From Desarmillaria ectypa (Eukaryota; Basidiomycota; Agaricomycetes; Agaricales; Physalacriaceae), in NCBI GenBank assembly GCA_030407005.1, contig JAUDYN010000002.1:496001-560000 (forward strand): 64,000 nucleotides of DNA, written 5' to 3'. The notes under the pieces were generated by a model. That model saw only the letters and a list, made by a program, of their open reading frames with translations. It had not been told where the DNA came from and made no database searches. Within the stretch, counting starts at the first letter, position 1. The number at the start of each line of letters is the position of its first letter. The position numbers and the translations under genes were made by a program. Below are positions 1 through 13,387 of this stretch, in pieces.

Positions 1-3000
1 GAGGGCATTTTGTCAATGAGCTTCACTCCTTCCGCTGTGGCTGTGTAGATGCCCGAGTCGCAACACCGAGCCTGTGATTTCAGATAACATCATCATCCCA
101 TGGAAGAACGGAGCACTTGGAAGCTGGGCATACATAGTTTGGAAAATCAGGTGCTGTTATTGGACGATGTTGGTCCCATTTGAACCTCCACGTTGCAAGC
201 AAAAGCGAAGCGGTATCCTGTGACGAAGCCTTGAGCAAGTCTGGAATGCACTGCGGACATAGAACATCACTGCCAGTAGGATAAGCTCCTTCTGTAAAAG
301 TGGGGACTGCAATAAAATAATGAGCTGACCTTGGAGCAATGCATCAATAACTGTAGCTTTACAGAGATCAATTAAGTATTAAGCGCTGCATTATGGTTGA
401 CGTCTACGCACTTTGTTAATTCGACTTGGATAATTTGCACGTCAAAGACAGATATGAAGTCCATTGCAAATGGCAGAGTATCTCGTAGAGTGCCACAAAT
501 CTTAAGTGAGCGCCTGCGACCGAGTTTGAGCGCTAGCATTGTCGTACGTCAGCAGACCTATAAAGCAGATTGAACATTCGCAGGATGCGCCACTTGGAAT
601 ATTGAAAATTACCAAGTATGTTGCACTCTCCGTTCATCGACAATGAGACTTCTACGACGAAGAAAGGTAGCCGGGAATATCCGATGTCGGCTATCTGGTG
701 ACGGTGATTGCCGATAGCTCGGGGACGGAAAGTTTGGCCAGAGGCCACCGTTAAAAGGAGAGTTGACAATGATCCGGCTTGCCTGGCCTACCCAGATTCC
801 TCTTCCGCTCCGAATGATGCAATTGAATTTGGCAGTTGAGGTACTGCCAACGGTCAATAATGATTAGACTTGGTGGTGACACAAAAACAGGCTGAACAGC
901 ACGGGCGGCCGTAATACAACGTAGCTGTGGCGTACTAGCCACTTCAACAACACCCCCGTACAAGGACAGTCGAGCTTAAGTATGATCTACCTAGATACGA
1001 AGAAAGAAAATACATATCCTTCTTGTACGATGCATTGGCATGCTTCACTCTCTGTTATTCTTATCTGTCACAGGAGTCCTTGACTGAAAGTTCCATTGCT
1101 TCATTTAGACATGGGATTACGATTACCAATAATTATACGATAAAGCAATACTCTTGGTCCGGGACAAACAGTGCTACAAAGCGAGAAATAAATACCATCT
1201 TGCTGTGTAAATCAGATTTGTAGTACTGGCTACGTATAGAAAAATGTGGACATCAGTGGAATAAATATACTTAAATAAATACATTAGTTGGATAGAATGA
1301 TGAACGAGCGGGATTGAATATCAGAGCTCACTGATGCTGCCGAACACAAGCACATAGGAGAACCAAGCATTTATGTGTTCCCGGGAATAACATTGAACAA
1401 GTAGCACACTGATATCGTTATCCAATTCTTCATGTAAGTAATTCCCCGCTGGGAAGGAGCTAATGTTATTACAAGGCCATGGAACTTCATAGTACGAAAG
1501 CGATTTCTGGAACCCAGATACCGGGCTCCATGCTGTAGATGGACACCAAACGTGCATTGAGTACGTTTCCAATGCTGTAGCGATCATTCCGAGCATTCTT
1601 CTCCGCCTCCAGATGGTGATATATATGAGTGGACATCAAGTACGCCAACCCGTGAGTTGTGATTGAAGAATGACAACAACGCAGTTGAACCTTTTCTTGC
1701 CGACCTTTCTGTTCATTGTTATGAGCCCTAGTCTTTAAAAAGTAACAGGAAGACAAACGTATCGAAGCACCACCATGTTGCTATCGATGTCAATAGCTTT
1801 ATCACCGTCGACGATCGCGTTGTCTGCTTGCAGTATTTTCAAGATACTGACGCCCGGAACGCGGGCGTCTGGTCTGGTTGGGACGAACTCGATTCTCTGT
1901 AACATGAAAACGCCGTAGCTTTTGAGTGCTGACTCGTAGTCCACATAGGTGACATCCCAAGGATTATCTGGCCGGAGGGCACACTAAGAAGCAGATCAGG
2001 CGACCATGCTAGAGAGTGGCATCGATATACTCACCCATGGTTCATGGTTCCGCAAAATTGAATCGGGTACACAAGGTCGACACTACATAGTATTGGCGGC
2101 GGGTGAGAAATAGGAGAGGTCACGAGATACGTCGCGACTTACGGGAAAATACCCTCCATGACGTCGAGTCAATAAAGGCGTCGGGGCTGCACGAGCTTTT
2201 CCCTCGACGCAACGTTGGGGGGCGGGTTTCAGGGGGATTATGGAATGGCTATGGCCACGGACGTCCAAGCGTCCTCTGCTGGTGGGGCGACTAAGATATC
2301 TCGTAGGTGGGGGTGACGCCCCGGGGTCTAGGGGTGACGATACAAAGGCGGAGACATCCTGGTGTAAATGTCATGCCACTGGCAGTAAAAGACAAAAGAA
2401 AGATGATACCTTGTCATACCAGGCCATTCGTGAGGGCGGCTCGATCGTTGTGGAGCGTGAGCTGAGGAACGGAGACGGTGCGTCTTCCTGCAAAGTATGT
2501 CAGTACAAAAACCGGGCTTACGGAGAGCTGGTTTACTGTCGCAGTCGCAGTCGAGGCCCAGCTAAGAGAGCTTGTAGACCGTATGGGCTCCACCTCTTGA
2601 ATGGAGGGACTGTCGGGACGTGAAAGAAGGAAGGAGATCTGCGGTGGGGAGTTAAGACACGATGGCATGAAGTGGGGGATATCATACCGAATGACGAGGG
2701 TCCTGGAAGGAGGAAATTGGTATCATTCTCAGCAAAAGCAAGATATCGAGTATCAGACAAGTAGTGGAATGGACGTGGGTGGTAAAGAACTGAGGGTTCT
2801 TGGAAGTTAGCGGAAAAAGTCAAATAAAACTGCCACTGGACCGATTCTGCGTTCTAGGGAAAAGGGAGAACAAAGGATCGGAGGCACAAAGGGTGTTAAT
2901 CGAAATTGATGCGATGTGTAAGGATTTCGAAAAGAACAAAAGACAGTTGATTGTTCCTGCAAATCATCCGATGTAGGCAAAAACCGGTCCCGTAAGAGGA

Positions 3001-4073
3001 CGTCCTAGAAGTGTGTCGGGATATAATGAACTCTCGACACAGCATGCCCTCACTACAGTTGTTGTCGACCCAGCTGAACTCGGCCCTTTAATTACTGCTG
3101 GACAATAAGAGGGAGGCCTAGGGTGCATGATATCAGGTGTGTGCGCCAGGATGTGGCGTCCTGACGTCACCGAAGAAAAAACAAAGTACGTCGAAAGAAT
3201 TGAGGGACAAGACGCGGAACTCGAAGCTGTCCACATTGAAGAAAATTACTATCGTGCAGGAACTTTGTCGATCTAACTTCGAGTTGACTGGCTAGGCAGA
3301 CAAGACGTGTCGAAAGATGCTGTCCTTGGCGCATCCAGAGGATCGGCTACGTGAAAGTCCTACAGGTCAGAATGCTGAGACAGCGTTGAACTATGCGTTC
3401 TGTGCTATTTGTGTGCTAGCAGTGTTTCGCAGACATCCAGGACGGAACCGGCCCTCTAAGGTGGCTAGTGGGGTATTTTTTTAAATCATGAATTTGCTCC
3501 GCACTGGAGCACGTCCATTTCGCTGTTTGCTATTTAGAATGATGCTTACCCTACAGAAAGGAACAATCAATCAATGAGTGCGATTACCACTCGATATGAG
3601 GCAAGTTACGATGGGCTCGGGCCGCCGTTGTCATTGTTTGAACTTTTTGAGTAGGTGTGATTGAGTGTTCTAGACAAGCGTCATATCGCATCGAACTGGG
3701 TGCATTTATATACGAAACAGTATATGCGGAAACTTCGTACGCCTACACCGACAAGGGTACCGTTTCGGGGGGTGCATTAGCGCTCAACCCGTATGCGTCA
3801 CCGAATGACTCTATGGAGGTTGCTTGGAGAAGCGGCAGTAGTTAATGTACCTGAATACCTTGTACATGTTGTCCAGAGCTGGCCGTTGATATTCAGAATA
3901 TAGTATCACAAGAAAAAAACGGCGGCTAGAGCATTGTAACAATATAAGGATTTGTTTTGTTTCACAAACCCATCCAACAAGACGTAGCAACATAAGTATA
4001 TTGAGCTGTGGATATAGACAACAGTCAGTAAGGCCATCCAAGACAGATGACGCTGGTACGCGCCTTGTCATCC
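1..4073. other. No supported gene (4 kb)
   Basis: I see no reading frame with a recognisable domain, no convincing exon chain and no RNA gene here. Open frames are short and lie on both strands. The stretch at about 1487-1944 (minus) has two frames of fairly protein-like composition that could be exons of a decayed gene, but I recognise no family. A run at 2083-2810 is G-rich on the plus strand with overlapping frames on both strands, which argues for composition rather than coding. Confidence 0.5.
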
Positions 4074-4457
4074 TCATATTGATGGCCGCGCCGACCTCAT
4101 GACCTTGTATCCTCGTTTTGGCCGTCTATTCAGCGTCTGCTGCTGCTTTGTCTGGACAAGATGTTCTGGGACATTCTCCACCTCGACCAATTCCTTCACT
4201 TTCAGTATTTTCCCGGCAACGATAGGTGAGTGTAGGTGGTATACGGTCTGCATTCGTCGATGAATACCGAGCGATTCAAGTGTTCCCTTGATTCTGTCAC
4301 CAAGGGATATCGCAGAACGTCGCAGAGTGATTTTAAAATGAGTATTCGGTGCGTTCTCCGGTGCTGGCGTCGTCGATGATGTTGCTAGTGTCCTGAAAAA
4401 GGACGGGTAGGTCTTGCGACACGTTCTGCTCGCGCTGTTCAATATCCACGACGACAT
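4074..4457 (-). CDS. Mitochondrial ribosomal protein uL30m (L30 family)
   Basis: Encodes a 127-residue protein of the mitochondrial large ribosomal subunit. Residues from about 36 onward match the L30 fold: FKITLRRSAISLGDRIKGTL, then a LGIHRRMQTVYH segment and a VAGKILKVKELVEVENVP segment, typical of fungal mitochondrial L30. The first 30 or so residues (start MSSWILNSASRTC) are rich in Ser, Arg and Thr and poor in acids, like a mitochondrial import signal. The frame stays open upstream to 4574, but the Met at 4457 gives the usual length and puts the import signal at the N-terminus. No intron is needed. The gene is divergent from the RIX7-like gene, so the two share a promoter region of at most about 100-250 bp. 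Confidence 0.86.
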   Translation of the reverse strand: MSSWILNSASRTCRKTYPSFFRTLATSSTTPAPENAPNTHFKITLRRSAISLGDRIKGTLESLGIHRRMQTVYHLHSPIVAGKILKVKELVEVENVPEHLVQTKQQQTLNRRPKRGYKVMRSARPSI

Positions 4458-4541
4458 GGCGACTAGAAAGTCGGATATAATTGTCACGATAGAGCTGAAA
4501 TACAAGCGAGCACGTACCAAACGACCGCCGGACAGAAATGG

Positions 4542-7239
<2,698 letters not shown>

Positions 7240-7432
7240 ATAACGTTCAGTCGTGTGGATTCAAATAATATCATACACTTTGACGGTAAAACCGACCGCG
7301 CTTGGGTCTTTCTTAAAGCGGAGAGAATATTGGGAAGAGCTAACAACGAGTATAAGCAATGCACGGAGCGAACAGTACATGTATATACGCCTCAGTCGGG
7401 CACATTGGAGGTGAAACGACTGAGGTGTAGCG

Positions 7433-9374
7433 CTAACCTATCAAGATGGACAGGAGGTAAGGTACCAGAACGATAATAAGGAGTGTGACAGGTAAGTAAA
7501 ATATAGCGCCAGTGGGTGTATGCGAGTTCTCAACACTCTGATGTGTTACTGCCTTTAACTCCGAGGCAGCGGGTGGACACGGATCTTCAATATTTTGATG
7601 TGTTACTTTCCTTTTCGCCAACTCCTTTTTAGTGTCAGCAGGTGGATACGAGTTTTCAACATTCCGATGCATCAGTTTCTTTATCACCAACTCCTTGACG
7701 ATTTGCTGTTCTTCCTCAGCGGGAGGATCCATCTTTTTATCCCAAAAGTCCTCCCTAAGCAGATCGATATCAACACTATATTCTTTTCTCAGCTGCGTCT
7801 TTAGCTGATCCTCCGAAATGCTAGGTGGTGCGCAGGCTCGCAAGGTCGCATACATAGTGAAGACGGCATCAGGATCGCCATTTATCATCGCTACGAAGTT
7901 TCAGCAGTAGGAATCGAGCAATCGAAAGATAAGGAGTACCTCGACGCCGCATAAGGGTGAACAAAACCTTATCTTCAGGAGCCGCAATCGTGAGGATAGG
8001 TGCCCCCTCAGCAAGCTATTCCTCTCACCTTCAATATCGGGGATGTCAATCCCTATGTCGTCAAAGGGACGTGGTCGCATGTACTACATAATCGTGAGCT
8101 ATTGTCCCCCCGTCGAAAGCGCGTAATTTTGGTCTTACGACGTAATCACATGATGTGGGCTTGGTGATGAAAGAAATTTGGTGCAGGAGATCTGGGGATC
8201 GTTTGAAAGACAGGTCTGGGGGCGGAATACCACTCTCGAGCTCCGTGTCCTTTGTCCCCGAGATACTCTCGTCGGGCTTCTCTTCGTCAAGAACGTCTTT
8301 TCCGCAGATGGCTTTGTGAGGTCTGGGGAATCCCTGCTTCCAATCTTTCTTCTGGCATTCCCTACCGCAGGATGAATTAGCGTAGTGCGATTTGGCGACA
8401 AATAAACCAAAACGAACTCTGAACAGTATCTTACCGCTCGGCCTACGGTTTTACATCTGCTACACAGTCGGAAACGCTCTCCTTCAGCAGATGCATCGGC
8501 TTCCTTGCGGTTGCAGTACCAGCACAGATTTTTACGATTTTCAGCCTCTTTTCGACGACGATAGTCCTTCCGGTTCTTCGAAAACTCAGGAAGCCTTCCT
8601 TCAACCTTGTAGACTTCTTTGGCTCGGCGTAAAAAGTTTTTATTGGCCTCGTTATTGTCATGGTACAGCGGCTTTGCTGCTTGCATTTGTTCTCTGTTAC
8701 CGTACTGGTGCTACTTTTCAGTACATACTTGTTGACGCCTAAGCACAAGAACTCACAAATGCATTCAGGATGCTCCATATGACCATAGTAATAAAATAGC
8801 TTCTATACAGCCGATATCTGTCGACTAAGCGTGTGAACACAGCGTCGTCGGTCATCACCAACTCCTCGAATGCGGGATTCGACAAGAGCAGCGGAGTGCT
8901 AAGCGTTTCCTTGACTTGATCGACCGGAAGGAGCATTTTCAGAAGGTGGATGAAGTCTCTGTCGTTCGTCCCAGAAAGCGTTGCGACAGTCATTTCGGGA
9001 CACCATAACCGCCAGTTCTCCATACCGTTTGGAACACAGGCAGTTACATATAGCCCTTCGAGGACCAATTCTTCTCGTCGCTGCTGCGTCAACGATCTCC
9101 ATCTTTCCTCTAAGTTGTCGTTGCTTAATCCTGTTACGGCAGCCTGAGCCAAGTCTCGCTGAAGGATACAGATTTCCTTGGTTCGGACGTCTTTTTCCAA
9201 CTGTAATGATGGATGGGATTCAGTATCCTTGAGAAAACGAATACGCTCGGGAGGCATGGCACTGATCATATTTGGAGGTTTTTGTCCTGGGGGATATGTA
9301 TCCAAGAGGTCGTCTTCCCAGCTTTTGTTCCATGCCTGACGATATTTTTCTTTATCGGGGCGAAGTCGGGGCAT
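7433..9374 (-). CDS. MYND zinc-finger protein with C-terminal membrane tail
   Basis: Six exons join in one frame (minus: 9374-8757, 8704-8418, 8361-8139, 8083-8029, 7972-7940, 7890-7433), giving 557 residues. The N-terminal 200 residues (start MPRLRPDKEKYRQAWNKSWE) belong to a family common in Agaricomycetes. A MYND finger follows: CWYC, CSRC, YCSEEC and HKAIC ligand groups, split by the second intron. The last exon holds three imperfect repeats around THQNIEDPCPP/THQSVENSHTP and ends in a hydrophobic helix (YLPVTLLIIVLVPYLLSILI) with almost nothing after it, as in tail-anchored proteins. MYND domains usually bind proline-containing partner peptides; the target here is unknown. The tail is unusual for this family. 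It converges on the RIX7-like gene with about 190 bp between stops. Confidence 0.8.
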
Positions 9375-9599
9375 GGATTAGTATAGTGGTGGTTACAGTT
9401 TGTCGATGGCGCGAGGTTCAGGTATGTGAACAACGTTTAGAAACAGACCATTTAGTAGTAACGCTGCATACACGTGTAAACCTGAAGGCTATCCTTCTGA
9501 CACGAGGAAACATGTGGCAAAGAACGGAATAAGAAGTGTTAGTGTATAGAGTTGCGTGTTCAGGAGCCAGGAGTGAAGACAGTAATAAAAGTGAAGAAA

Positions 9600-9653
9600 G
9601 TAGGTCTTGAACCCACACCATGATGAGAAACCCCATATCAGGACAAGATTACC
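9600..9653 (-). pseudogene. tRNA-Leu fragment including intron sequence
   Basis: About 48 bp match the 3' half of the intact tRNA-Leu gene 370 bp away, including its intron (the segments AACCCACACCATGATGAGAA and CCCCATATCAGGACAAG). The 5' half and acceptor pairing are missing, so it cannot fold as a tRNA. Because intron sequence is retained, the copy came from DNA or unspliced precursor. Confidence 0.6.
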
Positions 9654-9907
9654 TGGCGGTTACCCCTCACCGAGAGCCGCGCTCCGTTTCAGAGCTGGAC
9701 GTTGTATAAAGTGCTAATTAAGCGAGGGGGAGATTGGTTGTCCCAAAGTTCTTGGTTTGTGCAACTATGGCCGTAACATGAACGTTGAAGCTTTAACCCA
9801 TGAAATGATATTACAGCGTCATCCTTATCGCTCGTCATAAATCGCAATAAAAATAAATAGACTGTTCCTTAATAAGCAAACTGATGAAAGAGCAGGGCTC
9901 GAAAAAC

Positions 9908-9938
9908 TGACGAGAAGGGGATTCGAACCCTGAATTAG
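9908..9938 (-). pseudogene. tRNA 3'-end fragment (tRNA-Ser-like)
   Basis: Read on the minus strand it ends in a T-arm-like GGGTTCGAATCCC followed by CTTCTCGTCA, resembling the 3' end of fungal tRNA-Ser genes. No D arm or anticodon arm is recognisable beyond it, so it looks like a remnant. Confidence 0.4.
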
Positions 9939-9975
9939 GCTTGTACAATGATTGCATCCAGGTGTTAATAAAAAA

Positions 9976-10105
9976 TGACAAGGGTGGGACTTGAACCCAC
10001 GCCACGATACCGTGATGAGAAACCCCTTATCAGGGCAAGATTACCGAATCGATTTTAGACCGGCTGCTCTTGAGTCACACGCCTTAACCGCTCGGCCACC
10101 TTGCC
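9976..10105 (-). tRNA. tRNA-Leu (anticodon CAA) with intron
   Basis: Read on the minus strand: acceptor GGCAAGG pairs with CCTTGTC plus discriminator A, and the D arm is TGGCCGAGCGGTTAAGGC. The anticodon stem TGTGA, loop with anticodon CAA and TCACG are interrupted after position 37 by an intron of about 52 nt (10017-10068). A long variable arm and the T arm GTGGG-TTCAAGT-CCCAC follow. The class II structure with an intron next to the anticodon is normal for fungal tRNA-Leu(CAA). Confidence 0.88.
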
Positions 10106-10879
10106 TTAAGTATATTGTTGTTAGTGTTCTAGGCAGCATGAAAATGGAGCCTGAGTTAGTTTCTCATCCTTCCTTGAAGTCCGCTATTTGCGGAATCTGT
10201 ACGTAAATCGACTAATATGTTCGAGATTACCCATACCTAATCTCCTCCAAATCGTTATCGCGTGTCAGTTTTCCCCCGGCGCGGGAATTCCGCAATCATT
10301 GTTGCGGAAATCCTGCCAATGGGGATGCCTCAAATTGAACTCTCCTAATACTCTTCCCTCCTGATGGATCGCGTGCCTTACAGCTACGCGTTTTCGCTTC
10401 GTCCTTTTAACATCGTGAGAGCCGCCGATTGGTTTATCATAATCCGTCTCGCCGCCTATTTCCGCGGTGTGTAATTCAGCCTTTGTACTTGCCATGTCTA
10501 GCCGAATTATCGATGATCCAGATTCCATCCGTTTCCATCGCTTTCAACGACCAAAATCCGCATGCTTAACTTCATACCGAACGAGCATATGCTCTCTGGG
10601 AGTCTTCTAGACTACGGGTTCAACGATATACCCGTAGACCTTAAGCGCTACTTGGGTCTGACTTCAATTATCGGGACGCCGGGTTAGCACCTGTTCAGCC
10701 GATGTCTACCATCTCTACTCCGGGTTTCTCGTAAGACTCTTTATCCGCTCTGACGTCTTTTGTTTCACAAGGTTAAATGGCCATTGGTGGAATGAAGTCA
10801 TTACAAAAAGTGACAAATCGAATTCACGAGCAGAAACCATCGGGATCAGTCGGTGGTGACTCGGGTCATGAGTAGGGTG

Positions 10880-10887
10880 TATATAAA
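10880..10887 (+). promoter_or_regulatory. TATA box of the MARVEL-like gene
   Basis: TATATAAA about 105 bp upstream of the ATG at 10990, a usual distance for a fungal core promoter. The rest of 10106-10989 holds no gene that I can support. Confidence 0.5.
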
Positions 10888-10989
10888 TGTGAACCCTGGG
10901 CTGACTTTTAGTCCGTCGTCGTTCTAGCCATCTGGCAGCTACCAGCAGTTATCTCCCCTATTCCTGTCCTGCGAAGCTGAGTCGTCGTC

Positions 10990-11741
10990 ATGCCTGGTTC
11001 GTTGTGCATTACTTTCTGCTATAATGTGTATTGACATAATACATAGAGAAGACAGAATACGTCCAGTCCCCTTTCAAGGCTTTCATTACCTCCCCAAGAC
11101 GCATGCTCTATGCCGTGGCATTTTTCCTCGTTTTTGCCTTGAGTTCGTAGCTTATTCTCCACTGTATTCACTATTCTTGATACTCAACATCTTCTATCAC
11201 TAGCTACTTCACAACTCGGTCTCGTCTCGCAGCAGCTTCATAATGGCGGTAACGACTATGCCAACTACCCCGGCATGGAATACAAGCATGATCTCGGCTT
11301 GCTTCTCTTCAGCTGTGTGTTCACCTACCTGTACCTGATTGGACATCTATACGCTCCTGGTCTCGGTTGTACGTCCTTTGGCATCTGTTCTAACGCACTT
11401 CTAACGTCCACGATAGTAATCATCTTTTTCACCTTTGTCGGCGCTGTATTCTGGGGAACCGGAGCAGGCGTTATGTTCCAAGTCAGCCCCTTCCGATCAT
11501 ACAACTGTGGCAACCCCGCGGACTCGTTCTCGCCAAACTGGGCACGGTTCGCCGATCAGTGTTCAAGGATCGTGGCCATCCAGGGTATCGCATGGGCGAA
11601 CTGTGAGTATCATTGTCTATCATCGGAACGAGCGCTTATGTTGGACTTCCAGGGGGCTTGTTCGTCTTCCTCTTCTTCGGAATGCTCATCCACAAGCTGG
11701 AATTTAAGGCTAGGCCCAACGTGTCGTTCTACGGCCCTTAG
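10990..11741 (+). CDS. MARVEL-like four-helix membrane protein
   Basis: Four exons (10990-10996, 11047-11142, 11204-11602, 11653-11741) give 196 residues. The first exon is only 7 nt (Met-Pro plus one base). Four hydrophobic helices are visible: MLYAVAFFLVFAL, LGLLLFSCVFTYLYLIGHLY, TSTIVIIFFTFVGAVFWGTG and a C-terminal LFVFLFFGMLIHKLEF. The loop before the last helix contains SYNCGNPADSFSPNWARFAD, similar to the Cys-containing loop of fungal MARVEL (membrane-associating) proteins. These sit in plasma or vesicle membranes and organise membrane domains. Two of the three introns use the less common donor GTTCGT, so the exact junctions are inferred from frame continuity. Confidence 0.72.
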
Positions 11742-12206
11742 ATATTTCCAGTCGCAAGGGCACCCAACATACAGTTCTGATACACTTGTTCAGCGATGTT
11801 AATGATTCATGCATATCATGACCTCTATCTTACTCCAATTTTGTTACTATTAGAAAAGAATTGTTATCCGCATGAAACTCATCAGTTTTAGCCTGGTTAC
11901 ATTCGTATTATAGTTGTTGTTACTGAGGGCCTTGAAGACCGAGGTTACTCTCGGTAGAACACAAAATCCAGTAACAAAAATAGACTCCGAGGTGGCTGAT
12001 TATAGAACCGATACTTTCTACGCGGTGATGCTTACGCGGCGCCTTTCCTTCACGTCGGGAGATGTCGGGACGGTGCCGCACAGATATCGTATGTGTCAAA
12101 AATAGCAGATGACGCTTTCTTCCGGCACGTTGACTCCCGAGAAACGGGATCAAGCACCAAATTAAAAGCGTCGCCTCCCAGTTCAATCACTAGATTCAAC
12201 GTTAAT
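11742..12206. other. Intergenic, no gene seen
   Basis: Spacer between the MARVEL-like gene and the OPA3-like gene. It must hold the promoter of the latter; I see no clear TATA box or repeat. Confidence 0.5.
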
Positions 12207-13073
12207 ATGGCCAGTGCAAAAGTCGCGACGTTGCTAATCCGAGTAAGTAATGGACGCCTTCTTGTTGAATTTCAAACTTATTTCGTCCACGGAGAGACCA
12301 TCGCGAAGCCAATAAGTTCCACCCTCAAGGAGCAAGCTAAACGGTCCTCTGAATGTTCATCTTGCCTTACTGAATAGGCTTACTTATCCTTTTTGCCAGG
12401 CATGACCGTTTTCGAACATTCTGTGTCTCATTGGCTCAGCGAATGTACCGCGCTGAAGTGAAGCTGAGGACTGGACTGCTGGGAGAGCCCGCGAAACACA
12501 TACGCCCACTTTCCGAACAAAAGTGTGTCCTGCTTTTGTTTCTTGATCTCTTACATGTCTGACCCTATGTACAGAGCTATAGACAATGGAGCCAATGCGT
12601 TAGCAGAAGGTTTTCTATTCAGTGTAGCAGCGCTCTTGATCATAGGAGAAACATGGCGGTCATCTCGAAGTCAATCCAAACGTAGAGACGACGTGGACGA
12701 CAAGCTAGATGAGCTGGGGACACAGGTGACGGAGCTGAAAACACGGATAAACGTGCTCACAGATCAGTTGCAACAAAGGGACCTGGAACAGCAGCTGAGG
12801 TGCGTTCGTGCCGTTCCTGTGCCCGTTCACATGGCTTACTATCGATACAGAAACGACGAGCTCACGCGAATATTGGAACGTGTAGTCGAAATTGGGCTTC
12901 GAGGTGGATGGGCCGAATTTGAGGATACTCCCCTCCAGTTTCCTCGCATATCTCTTGCGCCGACCGCTTCTTCAGTTTCGCATTCCCCCCTTTTCCCAGA
13001 CGATACCCGAATAGATGTAAATACCCCAGACAAAGATTCGAAATCCTCAAATAATAAGCCCCCCTCTTCATAG
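12207..13073 (+). CDS. OPA3-like protein
   Basis: Four exons (12207-12242, 12297-12343, 12400-12522, 12575-13073) give 234 residues. The N-terminus MASAKVATLLIR, then TIAKPISSTLKEQAKR, HDRFRTFCVSLAQRMYRAEV and AIDNGANALAEGFLFSVAAL, follows the OPA3 family along its whole conserved region. A coiled coil with heptads (VDDKLDELGTQVTELKTRIN) follows, then a Ser/Pro-rich tail. OPA3 proteins associate with mitochondria and affect mitochondrial shape and lipid balance; their biochemical activity is unknown. The C-terminal 60 residues are not conserved with what I know of the family and may be lineage specific. Confidence 0.85.
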
Positions 13074-13387
13074 TATTCACATATTATATAGAAATCTAAT
13101 GCTGCTACGTTCCAATGACTTGGATTGGCTCCGAAGGTTCATCACGCTGCAACAAATGCAGGAAACTCACAGATATATGTCTGAGATACGTGTAGAGCCG
13201 CGGATGGGACAGCCCTTTATCCAATGGTAACAGTTGTATTAGATTCTAGGGATGCCAATAAAGAAGAAAATGAATTGGAATAACAATACAAAGGGTAGAG
13301 TAACTCTACAAGTAGGGTAGCCAATATGGTATCAAGTACAATGTCCCATGGAATTAGACAGCAAATGCAGTAGAATGAAAGAAAACG

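Noticed and set aside
2240..2823. Overlapping frames on both strands of up to 127 codons
   Set aside because: G-rich composition, no domain, no splice support and no start context; treated as chance.
10265..10528. Minus-strand frame of 87 codons beside the tRNA
   Set aside because: No recognisable domain or conserved neighbour and no exon partners.
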